From assembly GCA_019454205.1 (NCBI GenBank), contig CP075369.1, positions 2,682,001-2,746,000 on the forward strand: DNA of 64,000 nucleotides. Direction: 5' to 3'. Shown here piece by piece: positions 1 to 8,754 of this stretch. Positions within the stretch are counted from its first letter, which is position 1. Each line of letters begins with the position of its first letter. The notes under the pieces were generated by a model. It did no database searches. It saw only the letters and a list, made by a program, of their open reading frames with translations, and was not told the origin of the DNA. The stretch is from Xanthobacteraceae bacterium. Its GTDB lineage: Bacteria; Pseudomonadota; Alphaproteobacteria; Rhizobiales; Xanthobacteraceae. The position numbers were made by a program, and so were the translations under genes.

Positions 1-1133
1 GCGCCCACCAGCGCAATCGATTCGCCCGGATCGGCGTGCAGCGAAATGTCGTCGACCGCCGCGCGTTTGCCGTCATAGGATAGCGAGACGTGCTCGAAAT
101 CGACCGCGCCGCGCGGGCGTGGCATCTCGATCGCATTCGGTTTGTCGTGAACCGACGGCGCGGCATCCAGAACGTCGAAGAACTCCTGCAAGCGCGGCGC
201 ATCGGTGACGAGCCGGTTCGCGAAGCTCGCGGTCTGCTCCAGCTTGCCGATGAACAGCGCCGCGATGTTCACGAAGGTCACAATCTCGCCGATGGTCGTA
301 AGGTTATGCGTGTAGAGCCACACGCCGACGAGGAAGATCGAGAGAATGGTGATCGTGGTCGCCGCGCGCGTCGCGACCGCGACCAGCGCCCACCACGACA
401 GCACCGGAAGCTGCTTCTCCAACAGGCGCTCGACGACGTTGCGCATGCCGGTCACTTCCGCCTCGGTGCGCGTGTAGCTCTGGATCAGCGCGATATTGCC
501 AAGCGCGTCCGCCGCGCGCTCCGCGAGATCGGAGTGGAAACTCTCCACGCGCTGCTGCATCGAGATCGTGCGGTTGATGACGAAGCTGGTCAGCACCGCG
601 AAGATGATGACGAGAATCACGAGCAGCAATCCGAGCCGCCAGTTCAGCGTGATCGCGATCGGCAGCAGCACGAACAGCGACACCAGCGCGACGCATTGCT
701 CGCGGAAGAACGAAAGCCACGTGCCCCAGAGCGCATCAGCGCCCTGCAACATCACTTTCATCAGGCGGCCCGAATGGGTGCCGCCATGATACGCAAGCGG
801 CAGGTGCAGGACGTGCTCGAAATAGCCGGTGATGATGCCAAGCCTGCGCTTGTGCGCGAGCCGATCCGCGTGCAGCGCGACCAGCACGCCGGATGCAATG
901 GTGAACAGTCCGAAGCCGACCCATGCCGCGAGCAGCGGACCGAGCGTTTCGACGGTCGGCATCTGCTTGTTGGTCTGGCTGGCGATCAGGTTGTCGATGA
1001 TGCGGCCGAACAAAATCGGCTCCGCGAAGGCGGCGACCGCCAGCAGGATGTTCGCGATCGCGAGGATGACGCCGAGCCGGGCCTGAGGCCCAAGCATCGC
1101 AAGCACGCGGGAATAGAGACGGATGAAGGTCAT
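1..1133 (-). CDS. ndvA: Glucan exporter ABC transporter, fused permease/ATPase (partial)
   Basis: The gene starts at the ATG at 1133 and runs off the left edge; 377 residues are visible. Residues 1 to about 310 form an ABC exporter membrane domain with about six hydrophobic segments. From about residue 345 the nucleotide-binding domain begins (VDFEHVSLSY, then DISLHADPGESIALVG), and the window ends just before the Walker A lysine. The N-terminus (MTFIRLYSRVLAMLGPQ) and the FGRIIDNL segment match my memory of the NdvA/ChvA family, which exports cyclic beta-1,2-glucan to the periplasm. The family is well recognised; the substrate is inferred from it. A general lipid/multidrug exporter is the alternative. 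The downstream neighbour on the same strand is outside the window. Confidence 0.8.
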   Translation of the reverse strand, partial: MTFIRLYSRVLAMLGPQARLGVILAIANILLAVAAFAEPILFGRIIDNLIASQTNKQMPTVETLGPLLAAWVGFGLFTIASGVLVALHADRLAHKRRLGIITGYFEHVLHLPLAYHGGTHSGRLMKVMLQGADALWGTWLSFFREQCVALVSLFVLLPIAITLNWRLGLLLVILVIIFAVLTSFVINRTISMQQRVESFHSDLAERAADALGNIALIQSYTRTEAEVTGMRNVVERLLEKQLPVLSWWALVAVATRAATTITILSIFLVGVWLYTHNLTTIGEIVTFVNIAALFIGKLEQTASFANRLVTDAPRLQEFFDVLDAAPSVHDKPNAIEMPRPRGAVDFEHVSLSYDGKRAAVDDISLHADPGESIALVG

Positions 1134-1248
1134 GCGGTCTGGCTGGAAGTGGCTTCGCTCGGCGCTAGGTCGGCGATGACGGCGGCTTGATTAAGGCGGA
1201 CGCCGCGCAATCTAGGGCCAACCGCTCCCGTTGCCGAGACGTTCCCGC

Positions 1249-2385
1249 CTATTTGCCCTTTTTCTTTTGCGGCTGCTTGGGCGCAGGCGCGGCCGCGGGG
1301 GGCGGCGCAGGCAGGTACTGCGCATCGAAGATGTCTTCGGCTTTCAGCTTGTTCTTGAAGCTATAGATCGTGCCCAGTTGCTCCATGCCGGCCGCGAAGC
1401 GCTGCGGATCGACTCCGCCAACCGCCGTATCTTTCGGATCGAACTTCTTGATGTTCTGCGTCAGCGCGATCTGAAGCCGCTCCAGTTCGACCTCCTTGCG
1501 CGCGCCCTGCATCCGGGTCAGCACGATGTCGATAGCCGCGCTCGGATTGGCAGCGGTGTCGCGCACCCCCTTCACATATGCCCGCAGGAATCCGCGGATC
1601 GCATCCGGCTTCTCGGTCTGGAATTTGGCGCTGGCCAGGATGGCGCTGCCGTAAAGCGTGACGCCGTAGTCGGCCATCAGCAGCACGACGATATCTTCCG
1701 GCTGCACGCTGCGGTCTTTGAGGTCCACGAAAGCGGAGAACGAATTGCCGGCGATGGCGTCTACTTCGCCCGCCGCCAGCATCGGCGCGCGCACCTGCGG
1801 CCCGACATTCATCACCGTCACCTTCGATACATCGACACTGTTCAGCCGCGCGAACAGCGGCCAGACCGAACCCGCAGGATCGATCCCCGGCGCGCCGAGG
1901 CGCTTGCCTTCCAGGTCTTTCGGAAACTGCACGCCGCGGCTGCGCCGCCCGATCAGCGCATAGGCCGGCTTGTCGTAGACAATAAACACCGCCTTGATGC
2001 CGGTCGGCGGGTTCTGGTCGCGGTAGCGCATCAGAAAATTGATGTCGCCGAAGCTCATGTCGTGGGTCGGTTCGGCGGCCCCGTTTGCCAGCGCCAGCCT
2101 CGTCATACCGTCGAACGCATTCACCGCTGCGTCGACCGTGACCTCCAGCCCTTCCGCCTTGAAGTATCCACGCTCAATCGCGAGAAGAAGCGGCGCGGCC
2201 GTGCCGTCGATGGGACGATCCAGCGTGAAGCGAACCTTGATATCCTGCTGTACGGCTGGGGGCGCGGGCGGCGTTTGCTGGGCGGTCGCCGGACGAAATG
2301 CAAACACGGCGAAGCAGGCGGCGAGGACTGCGAATAGCAAGCTCCCCGCGCCAACCCAGCGCGCGATTGCCTCCAGATTTTTCAT
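1249..2385 (-). CDS. ABC transporter substrate-binding protein, NMT1/SsuA type
   Basis: This is a 378-residue periplasmic binding protein of the nitrate/sulfonate/taurine/thiamine-precursor class. A hydrophobic signal segment (residues about 12-30) ends in RPATAQ with probable cleavage near residue 35. The core has the typical opening (IKVRFTLDRPIDGTAAPLLL, then AIERGYFKAEGLEV) and an inter-lobe region with EGKRLGAPGID. The C-terminus is unusual: a Pro/Ala stretch followed by a Lys-rich end (KQPQKKKGK). The start at 2385 is preferred because GAGGAGAA lies just upstream; a longer frame to 2442 has no such site. No permease or ATPase gene of this class is nearby, so it is an orphan component here. 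The ligand cannot be told from the sequence. Confidence 0.8.
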   Translation of the reverse strand: MKNLEAIARWVGAGSLLFAVLAACFAVFAFRPATAQQTPPAPPAVQQDIKVRFTLDRPIDGTAAPLLLAIERGYFKAEGLEVTVDAAVNAFDGMTRLALANGAAEPTHDMSFGDINFLMRYRDQNPPTGIKAVFIVYDKPAYALIGRRSRGVQFPKDLEGKRLGAPGIDPAGSVWPLFARLNSVDVSKVTVMNVGPQVRAPMLAAGEVDAIAGNSFSAFVDLKDRSVQPEDIVVLLMADYGVTLYGSAILASAKFQTEKPDAIRGFLRAYVKGVRDTAANPSAAIDIVLTRMQGARKEVELERLQIALTQNIKKFDPKDTAVGGVDPQRFAAGMEQLGTIYSFKNKLKAEDIFDAQYLPAPPPAAAPAPKQPQKKKGK

Positions 2386-2661
2386 CCGTTCTCCTCGACG
2401 TATTCCGGTAGCGGAACACGCCGCAGCGGTTAGCAGAGCCACGGGTTGGTTCGGTTTCGCGAACTTCCCGTCTTATCCTCGCCGCACACGAAGAAAAGAC
2501 TAAGGCGTCGTCGAGAGCAAGCCTTCCCGCCGCATCCCTGCGCACGAAATTAGCAGCCGCGGCAAACATGCAACGCATGAAACATGATCGCGTTTCATTC
2601 GCCGGAACGTTCCCTTCGCTTCGCCTTTACTCGCCCCCGCTGCCCCGATAGAGAACCACCC

Positions 2662-3243
2662 ATGTTGCGCCGAATGTACAATTGGGTTCTGGCGCTTTCG
2701 GGCCGTCCCTCCGCGCCGTGGGCGCTTGGGGCGGTTTCTTTTGCCGAAAGCTCGGTCTTTCCCATCCCCCCGGACGTCATGCTCATCCCGATGTGCCTGG
2801 CGAAGCCGAAGCGCGCCTTCTTCTATGCGGGGTTGTGTACGATCACGTCCGTGCTCGGCGGCTTGGTCGGCTATGCTATCGGCGCACTGCTCTACGAGTC
2901 GGTCGGCAAGTGGCTGATCCAGCTCTACGGCTACGGCACGCAGTCCGAGGCCTTCCGGCAGGCTTATGCGGAATGGGGCCACTGGGTCATCCTGATCAAG
3001 GGGGTCACGCCGATCCCCTACAAGCTGGTGACCATCACCGCGGGCTTTGCCGAGTACAACCTGTTCTGGTTCGTCGTTCTTTCGCTGATCACGCGAGGCC
3101 TGCGCTTTTATCTGGTGGCAGGCCTGCTCTACTGGATGGGACCGCCCGCCAAGGAATTCATCGAGAAGCGCCTCGAACTCATATTCGTTATCTTCCTCAT
3201 AATCTTCGTGCTTGGGTTCATCGCGGCGATCTACGTTTTCTGA
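2662..3243 (+). CDS. YqaA/DedA-like membrane protein (VTT domain)
   Basis: This 193-residue inner-membrane protein belongs to the YqaA/SNARE-associated (VTT/DedA-like) family. Visible family signs are the early PIPPDVMLIPM segment, a Gly-rich helix (GGLVGYAIGALL) and the re-entrant-loop motif GVTPIPYKLVTITAGF near residues 112-128, followed by a strongly hydrophobic last helix. DedA-superfamily proteins act as lipid scramblases or proton-dependent transporters that support membrane homeostasis; the role of YqaA members is poorly defined. The frame is open upstream to 2584 but the ATG at 2662 gives the usual family N-terminus. The next gene starts 28 bases downstream on the same strand. Confidence 0.8.
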   Translation: MLRRMYNWVLALSGRPSAPWALGAVSFAESSVFPIPPDVMLIPMCLAKPKRAFFYAGLCTITSVLGGLVGYAIGALLYESVGKWLIQLYGYGTQSEAFRQAYAEWGHWVILIKGVTPIPYKLVTITAGFAEYNLFWFVVLSLITRGLRFYLVAGLLYWMGPPAKEFIEKRLELIFVIFLIIFVLGFIAAIYVF

Positions 3244-3271
3244 CGCCGCGCGCCGCGGCAAAGGCAATCCG

Positions 3272-4006
3272 ATGGCCGATTATGCTTTCGTCCTGATCGT
3301 CGGCATCTTTGCCGGGACGATCGGGGGCGTGATCGGCACCGGCTCCTCGATCATCCTGCTTCCCGTTCTGGTCTTCGTATTCGGCCCATTGCAGGCGGTG
3401 CCGATCATGGCGGTCGCAAGCCTGATGGTGAACTTCTCGCGCGCGGCTGCATGGTGGCGCGAGATCGACTGGCGCGCACTGCTGGCCTACTCGATACCCG
3501 CCGTTCCAGCCGCGGCGCTGGGCGCCAGCACGTTGTTGCGGTTGCCGCCTGCGGTGATCGACACGCTGCTCGGTCTGTTTTTCCTCGCGATGATTCCGGG
3601 CCGCCACCTGCTGGCGAAGCGCGGCTGGCAGGCAAGACCGTGGCAGCTTGCGCTCGCGGGCGCGGTGATCGGTTTCCTCACCGGCATCGTGCTTTCCACC
3701 GGCCCGTTGAGCGTGCCGGTGTTCGCGGCAGCCGGGCTATTCAAGGGCGCGCTGCTCGCGACCGAAGCCGCGGCCTCGCTCCTGATCTACATCACCAAGG
3801 TCACGACCTTCGAGCGGCTCGGCGCGCTGTCGCAGGAAACCTTCATCAAAGGCGTGATCGTCGGTTCGTCGCTGATGGTAGGCACCTTTGTCGGGAAATA
3901 CCTGGTGATGCGCATGCGCGACGACACCTTCTCTAAGCTGCTCGACCTGATGTTGCTTTGCTCCGGACTTGCGCTGATCTGGGCGGCGCTCGGCCACGCG
4001 CCCTGA
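3272..4006 (+). CDS. TSUP (TauE/SafE) family permease
   Basis: The protein has 244 residues and seven to eight hydrophobic segments typical of the TauE/SafE family of sulfite/organosulfonate exporters. The first helix carries GIFAGTIGGVIGTGSSIIL, the signature Gly-rich repeat of the family, and a second related repeat appears as GAVIGFLTGIVLSTGPLSVP near residue 135. The start at 3272 follows AAGGCAATCCG. It lies 28 bases after the YqaA-like gene and may be co-transcribed. The substrate is unknown: sulfite, sulfoacetate and other anions are possible in this family. Confidence 0.8.
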   Translation: MADYAFVLIVGIFAGTIGGVIGTGSSIILLPVLVFVFGPLQAVPIMAVASLMVNFSRAAAWWREIDWRALLAYSIPAVPAAALGASTLLRLPPAVIDTLLGLFFLAMIPGRHLLAKRGWQARPWQLALAGAVIGFLTGIVLSTGPLSVPVFAAAGLFKGALLATEAAASLLIYITKVTTFERLGALSQETFIKGVIVGSSLMVGTFVGKYLVMRMRDDTFSKLLDLMLLCSGLALIWAALGHAP

Positions 4007-4054
4007 TTCCGCGAGATTGCATTTGGCAAGGGAAGCGGGCATAGGCTCCCGCCC

Positions 4055-4780
4055 ATGAACATCCTGCGATGGCTGGGCATTGTCGGCCCAAAGAAACACG
4101 ACCGCGAAGCGCTCTCGATTTATTCCGAGCGCATCGGCTCGACGCGCGTGGCCGACCGCGACGGCGTGAAGGTCGTCGACTACCGCAAGCCCGACGGCAG
4201 CTTCGACTACGAAGCCTACAAGGCGATCCAGACCGCCGCGAACAAGGCGAAGATCGACTGGCTCTCGGTGCAGGAAGTCAACATCGCTTATCTGTGCGAC
4301 ACGCTGAAAAAGCGCGGCGTGCAGATCAAGAAAGTTCTCTGCCATGGCACGCGCAACGGCGCCGAGCAGAAATACTTCCACAACGCGAGCGGCGCCGACG
4401 TGCTCGGCACCGAAATCTCCGACACCGCAACACAATTCCCGATGACCATTCAGTGGGACTTCCACGAAGTGAAGCCCGAATGGAATGGCGCATGGGATGT
4501 CGTGTTCTCGAACTCGTGGGACCACGCCTTCGATCCGCGCAAGGCCATCGGCAACTGGCTGACCTGCGTGCGCCCCGGCGGCGCGCTGGTCGTCGAGTGG
4601 AGCAAGATTCACGCGGAGACGAAGGCCAACCCGATCGACCCGTTCCGTGCAACGCGGCCCGCACTGCTGGCGCTGCTCGAATCGCTGACCGCGAACGGCG
4701 GCTACGCGAAACCGGAAATCATCGGCGATCTTCCCGACGCCAGCCACGAGCGCGTCTATATTGCGGTCTTCCGGAAATAA
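4055..4780 (+). CDS. SAM-dependent methyltransferase-like protein
   Basis: The 241-residue soluble protein has a plausible Rossmann methyltransferase core. Visible parts are a motif-I-like stretch (KKVLCHGTRNGAEQ, residues about 92-105), an acidic residue after the next strand (LGTEIS), the motif WDVVFSNSWDHAFDP near residue 147 that resembles the post-II/IV strand of Methyltransf_11 proteins, and CVRPGGALVVEW as the usual 'LkPGG' strand. The Gly-rich loop is imperfect (HGTRNG in place of GxGxG), so activity is uncertain. The first 90 residues match no domain I recognise. The substrate is unknown. Confidence 0.55.
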   Translation: MNILRWLGIVGPKKHDREALSIYSERIGSTRVADRDGVKVVDYRKPDGSFDYEAYKAIQTAANKAKIDWLSVQEVNIAYLCDTLKKRGVQIKKVLCHGTRNGAEQKYFHNASGADVLGTEISDTATQFPMTIQWDFHEVKPEWNGAWDVVFSNSWDHAFDPRKAIGNWLTCVRPGGALVVEWSKIHAETKANPIDPFRATRPALLALLESLTANGGYAKPEIIGDLPDASHERVYIAVFRK

Positions 4781-4812
4781 TTTCCGGGCCTGAGACGGCG
4801 ATCTGGGAAGTC

Positions 4813-4899
4813 TGGTGCCCCTAGCCGGAATCGAACCAGCACGGTGTTGCCACCACCTGATTTTGAGTCAGGCGCGTCTACCAGTTCCGCCATAGGGGC
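4813..4899 (-). tRNA. tRNA-Leu (anticodon CAA)
   Basis: Read on the minus strand, the 87-base gene has a 7-bp acceptor stem (GCCCCTA with TAGGGGC), discriminator A and an encoded CCA. The anticodon stem CCTGA/TCAGG has loop CTCAAAA, so the anticodon is CAA, reading UUG. A long variable arm (GGTGGTGGCAACACC region) fits the class II leucine tRNA fold, and the T loop GTTCGATTC is present. It stands alone between the methyltransferase-like gene and dsbB. Confidence 0.95.
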
Positions 4900-5003
4900 A
4901 CGGGGAACGGCCGCAGTTATAACCGCGACGCCGTGCACTGCAAGCCGCCAAAAAAAGAACACGGATTGGACAACAGTAGCGAGCTTCGTTACGCACCCGC
5001 CCG

Positions 5004-5507
5004 ATGATCCACACCCTCACCAGACCCGCAAACGCCGCCCTGATCGCAGCCGCCGTGATGTTCGCGGCGCTCGCAGGCGCTTGGTATTTCCAGTACGGCC
5101 TCGGCTACATCCCCTGCCCGCTCTGCTACGAGCAGCGCATCCCTTATTACGTCGCGATCCCGCTCGGCCTCGCGGTCGCAGCGCTCGCGCATTGGGGATT
5201 CTCAAACAAGCTCGTGAAAACAGGACTCTGGCTGCTGGCACTTGTCCTCGTCGTCAGCGCCAGCATGGGCGTCTATCACGCCGGCGTCGAGTGGGGGTTC
5301 TGGAAAGGCCCTACCAGTTGTGCCGGCACCGGCGCGCCAAGCGTCGCGCCGATCGGCGATCTCCTGAAAGCCATCCAGAACGTGAAGGTGGTGTCCTGCA
5401 CCGACGCGGCATGGCGCCTGTTCGGCATTTCGCTTGCCGGATACAACGCGCTGATTTCCGCCGCGATGGCGTTGCTGGTGCTGCTCGCCGTGCGCAGGAA
5501 AGCGTAA
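5004..5507 (+). CDS. dsbB: Disulfide bond formation protein DsbB
   Basis: This 167-residue inner-membrane protein has four hydrophobic helices and would reoxidise the periplasmic thiol oxidase DsbA by passing electrons to quinone. The first redox pair is the CxxC at Cys38/Cys41 (PCPLC) in the first periplasmic loop, preceded by GLGYIPCPLCYEQR as in the family. The second pair is Cys106 and Cys132, flanking the second periplasmic loop. The spacing and the small size are typical of alphaproteobacterial DsbB. No dsbA gene is adjacent. The stop codon lies in a perfect palindrome shared with the convergent HNH gene. Confidence 0.9.
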   Translation: MIHTLTRPANAALIAAAVMFAALAGAWYFQYGLGYIPCPLCYEQRIPYYVAIPLGLAVAALAHWGFSNKLVKTGLWLLALVLVVSASMGVYHAGVEWGFWKGPTSCAGTGAPSVAPIGDLLKAIQNVKVVSCTDAAWRLFGISLAGYNALISAAMALLVLLAVRRKA

Positions 5508-5518
5508 GCGCTTACGCT
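5501..5518. terminator. Perfect palindrome spanning two convergent stop codons
   Basis: AGCGTAAGC followed directly by GCTTACGCT is an 18-base perfect palindrome. It contains the TAA stop of dsbB on the plus strand and the TAA stop of the HNH gene on the minus strand. It could act as a two-way terminator, but there is no loop and no T-run, so this is only a possibility. Confidence 0.35.
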
Positions 5519-6126
5519 TCCAGTTCCGCGTCCCAGTAGAGATAGTCGAGCCAGCTATCGTGCAGGTAGTTCGGCGGGAACAGCCTGCCGTTCTTATGCA
5601 GGTCGTTCACGCTCGGCTGGAACGGCATCTGATGCGGCCACATGCTCGCCTGCGCCGGCATCTTTCCACCTTTGCGCAGGTTGCACGTCGAGCACGCCGT
5701 CACGACGTTTTCCCATGTAGTCAATCCGCCGTGCGAACGCGGGATGAGATGATCGAAGGTTAGTTCTTCTCGCGTGCCGCAATACTGGCAGGAGAAGCGG
5801 TCGCGCAGGAAAACATTGAAGCGCGTGAACGCCGGATGCCGCGAAGGGCGCACGAACGTTTTGAGCGAGACCACGCTCGGCAGGCGGAATTCGAGCGAAG
5901 GGCTGCGGATCGCCTTGTCGTAGAGCGCGACGGTGTTCACGCGATCCAGGAATACGGCCTTGATCGTGTCCTGCCACGACCAGATGGAAAGGGGATAATA
6001 GCTGAGCGGGCGAAAGTCCGCGTTCAGGACCAGAGCAGGCCAGGCACCCGGAGAGATTGCTGGCGATACGGCAGTGTGCAAACGCGACTCCTGTTCGAAG
6101 CCCCCGCGGTCGCACGCCGCTTTCAC
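5512..6126 (-). CDS. HNH endonuclease family protein
   Basis: This 204-residue protein has a complete HNH nuclease module near residues 113-152: zinc ligands CxxC at 113/116 and CxxC at 145/148, the DH pair at 125-126 (FDHLIPRSHGG), and the Asn at 140 in the TWENVV segment. The N-terminal part (LVLNADFRPLSYYPLSIWSW) is typical of a stand-alone HNH family widespread in alphaproteobacteria that is neither a phage homing enzyme nor McrA. The cellular role is unknown. The exact start is uncertain because residues 1-20 look less conserved and a later start is possible. Confidence 0.85.
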   Translation of the reverse strand: MKAACDRGGFEQESRLHTAVSPAISPGAWPALVLNADFRPLSYYPLSIWSWQDTIKAVFLDRVNTVALYDKAIRSPSLEFRLPSVVSLKTFVRPSRHPAFTRFNVFLRDRFSCQYCGTREELTFDHLIPRSHGGLTTWENVVTACSTCNLRKGGKMPAQASMWPHQMPFQPSVNDLHKNGRLFPPNYLHDSWLDYLYWDAELEA

Positions 6127-6175
6127 CGGCGCATATATTACCGAGTCCGTGTCGGCTTTGTGAAGCCGTCCGGGT

Positions 6176-6847
6176 TCAGCGTCCCCGGAAGGCTTTTTGC
6201 AGGAAGGCGCCGCCGATCCGGAGGCCGTCGCCGTCGATCCCGTGGCCGATTCCCTGCGACAGATGCCACTCGACCGTCAGGCCCATGCCGCCCAGTCCCT
6301 GCGCCGAAAGCAGGAGTGCCTGCGCCGGGATCACCTCGTCCTGATCGCCATGGACCAGCAAAACCGGCGGGCGCGATTTGATCTCCTCGGCCGCCTTCTT
6401 GGCCGCTTCCTGATTCGAAGGGGTAACGAGCACGCCGGAATAGCCGACGATTGCCGCCGGGCTTACCGCGCGCCGCAACCCGACATGGAGCGCCATCATC
6501 GTGCCCTGGCTGAAGCCGACGAGCGCCAGCGCCGATGACGGCAGGTTGTTCTTCGCAAGCTCGGCATCGAGGAATTCGTTGAGGATCGGCTGCGCCTTGT
6601 TCACGCCGCGCCAGCGTTCGTCGGGATCGCGGAACGTAAGCCCGAACCATTGCCGTCCCATCGGGTGGCCCGGTACCGGCTCCGGCGCGTTCGGAGAAAC
6701 GAACGCGGCATCCGGCAGCAATCCCTGCCACTCGCGTCCGAGCGAGATCAGGTCGTTGCCGTCGGCGCCGTAGCCGTGCAGGAAAACCACGAGTTGTTTT
6801 GCCGTGCCGGAACGCGGCGCGATACGGGGTCCGTCGATCAAACGCAA
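6176..6847 (-). CDS. Carboxylesterase/phospholipase family alpha/beta hydrolase
   Basis: This 223-residue cytosolic hydrolase belongs to the PlpD/YpfH-type carboxylesterase family. The nucleophile elbow GFSQG places Ser at 113, the acid is an Asp in VLLVHGDQDEVIP (about 168), and the base is His202 in GIGHGID. The oxyanion segment FLHGYGADGNDL (residues 22-33) is intact. The physiological ester is unknown. The gene begins 67 bases downstream of the end of the DUF2855 gene, on the same strand. Confidence 0.88.
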   Translation of the reverse strand: MRLIDGPRIAPRSGTAKQLVVFLHGYGADGNDLISLGREWQGLLPDAAFVSPNAPEPVPGHPMGRQWFGLTFRDPDERWRGVNKAQPILNEFLDAELAKNNLPSSALALVGFSQGTMMALHVGLRRAVSPAAIVGYSGVLVTPSNQEAAKKAAEEIKSRPPVLLVHGDQDEVIPAQALLLSAQGLGGMGLTVEWHLSQGIGHGIDGDGLRIGGAFLQKAFRGR

Positions 6848-6914
6848 ACTCCTTGCCGGAATGCGAAGCAGGCACCCTGCTTACGCAAGCCTGCGAAAAT
6901 CGCAAGCGGACGGG

Positions 6915-8027
6915 TTAGTCCCAAAGCGAAAGCATGTAGCCCGTATCGGGCCGCGCTTCGCCTTCGAGGGTAGCAAGGTAGACGCGGCGTACTGCTTCGC
7001 CTCCCGCACCGGATTCGATCTTCGTCGCGCCGTCGAACAGCGCAACGAATCCGGTCCAGACTTCCGCGATGCGTTTTTCGACACCGCCCTTGCCCCAGTC
7101 CTGTGCACGCTTCTTCATCTGATCGGGTGCGAAAAACCAGACCGGCTTCGCGCCGGCAAGTTTGGCGGGCGGCTGTTCGGTATCGACATGCGTAAGCCCG
7201 ACGCGGCAGGAATAGCGCACATTGTCCTTGAAATGCTCGTGCAATGCCGTGAGCAGCCCAGCATTACCCGCCATGTCTACGATGACGATCCTTTCGGATG
7301 CCGGGAGCGTTTCGACTTCGCCATAGGTAACCACTTTGTCGTAGCAACCAAGCCCCTCGACAAAGGCGCGGTTGCCCGCGGATGTCAGTCCGGTCACGCA
7401 CACCTTGCGACGCTTCTTCAGAAGATAAGCGAGACCAATTGCGGTCTTGCTCGACGCGCTGGTGAGCAGCACGGCATCCGCATTGAAGAATCCTTCCTGC
7501 GCGAGAAAGTCGTCCACCAGAAACGAAAGCATGAACAATGGACGCAACAACGCCTGATAGTCGCCCGACTTTCCCTCGAACTGTGGGTCGCCGCTGACGC
7601 GCGCATAGGCATTATAGACCGGCGAAACTTCCTGCCGGTGCGCCGCGCCGTCGAACAGGCCCTTTTCAGAAACGCGCGCGGGTTCGATCACGAGATGCGT
7701 CGACATCGGGAAATAGCCAAACAGCCGCTCACCCTGCCTGATCTCGTCATGACGCGATTCGATCACCTCGCCGAAACCCCATACCGGCACGATGCCGAAG
7801 CCGTCCGGCGCGGGAAACAGATGCCAGTACTTCAACTGATCGCCGAGCGCTGCATAGGTGATGTTGTTCGAGGTGAAGGCGAAGCGATCGACCTTCAACA
7901 GCACAGTGCCCGGTCTCGCCACGGCGGCGTGCGACTTCATCGAGGTTGCCAGCTTCGTATTCTTCAGGTCGCGGCGGCCGACCAGAAAGTCCTGCCGTTG
8001 CGCATGATCGGTCACAAAGCGCTCCAT
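6915..8027 (-). CDS. DUF2855 family protein (quinone-oxidoreductase-like)
   Basis: The 370-residue protein resembles the DUF2855 family, distant relatives of medium-chain dehydrogenases/reductases. The GroES-like first half includes FTSNNITYAALGD and a WGFGEV strand. The second half has a nucleotide-binding-like strand (AVLLTSASSKTAIGLAYLL) where MDR enzymes carry the coenzyme loop. Reaction and substrate are unknown. The assignment rests on overall recognisable segments, not on a catalytic motif. Confidence 0.75.
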   Translation of the reverse strand: MERFVTDHAQRQDFLVGRRDLKNTKLATSMKSHAAVARPGTVLLKVDRFAFTSNNITYAALGDQLKYWHLFPAPDGFGIVPVWGFGEVIESRHDEIRQGERLFGYFPMSTHLVIEPARVSEKGLFDGAAHRQEVSPVYNAYARVSGDPQFEGKSGDYQALLRPLFMLSFLVDDFLAQEGFFNADAVLLTSASSKTAIGLAYLLKKRRKVCVTGLTSAGNRAFVEGLGCYDKVVTYGEVETLPASERIVIVDMAGNAGLLTALHEHFKDNVRYSCRVGLTHVDTEQPPAKLAGAKPVWFFAPDQMKKRAQDWGKGGVEKRIAEVWTGFVALFDGATKIESGAGGEAVRRVYLATLEGEARPDTGYMLSLWD

Positions 8028-8067
8028 GAGGCTGCCGCACCAGAGCTAAGACGGAAACGTGACAGTT

Positions 8068-8736
8068 TTACTGCACGGCCTCCGGCGAAGGCTCGACCGG
8101 AACTCCGGTCCGGCGTTTCACGGCGGCATAATAAGCCCACAACAGCCGCGCCGCGACAGAGCGATAGGGCTTCCAGAGGCGCGCAATTTTTTCGAGTTGC
8201 TTCGCATCGGGACGCTTTCGCTTGTTCAGCATGATGCGTGCGGCCTCCTGTAGCGCGAGGTCGCCGGACGCGAAGGCGTCCGCATGACCGACGCAGAACA
8301 TCAGATAGATGTCCGCGGTCCACGGCCCGATCCCTTTCACCTTGACGAGTTGCGCATGCGCTTCTTCCGCAGGCATGTGTGCGAGCGCGTCAATGTTCAG
8401 GTGCTCGTCGCGCACTGCGCGCGCGATATGGCGAAAGGTCCTGATCTTCGGCATGGAGAGACCGACGCGCTGAAGCTGCGGCGTGCGCGCTTTGAGAATC
8501 GCGTGATGGTCGAGCGGTACGAACTTCGTCTCCAGCCTTCCCCAGATCGACGCAGCCGCCGCGACCGAGATTTGCTGCCCGCAAATTATGCGTGCGAGAC
8601 CGGGAAAGCCTCCTTCCCGCCGACGCATGGGCGGATGACCCGCAATCGCAAGCACGTCCGCGAAACGCGGATCGAGCAGGAGCAGCTTTTCCAGCGCTTC
8701 CCGGAGATGTTCTTCGGTGTCGATACGGGCAGGCAT
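8068..8736 (-). CDS. DNA-3-methyladenine glycosylase II (HhH-GPD family)
   Basis: The 222-residue protein of AlkA type would remove alkylated bases from DNA in base-excision repair. The helix-hairpin-helix lies near residues 132-150 (LVKVKGIGPWTADIYLM) and the catalytic Asp is at about 159 (ASGDLAL). An earlier conserved helix, ARIICGQQISVAAA, matches the family. The start at 8736 is chosen because the in-frame upstream Met at 8763 falls inside a palindromic repeat. The short form without the AlkA N-terminal domain is common in alphaproteobacteria. Confidence 0.87.
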   Translation of the reverse strand: MPARIDTEEHLREALEKLLLLDPRFADVLAIAGHPPMRRREGGFPGLARIICGQQISVAAAASIWGRLETKFVPLDHHAILKARTPQLQRVGLSMPKIRTFRHIARAVRDEHLNIDALAHMPAEEAHAQLVKVKGIGPWTADIYLMFCVGHADAFASGDLALQEAARIMLNKRKRPDAKQLEKIARLWKPYRSVAARLLWAYYAAVKRRTGVPVEPSPEAVQ

Positions 8737-8754
8737 TCTTATTTGCTTGTGAAC

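Noticed and set aside
1231..2337. Plus-strand frame opposite the ABC binding protein
   Set aside because: Its composition is that of an antisense frame; the minus strand encodes a signal peptide and binding-protein fold.
4756..4962. Short minus-strand frame across the tRNA
   Set aside because: It overlaps the tRNA-Leu gene and has no coding signs.
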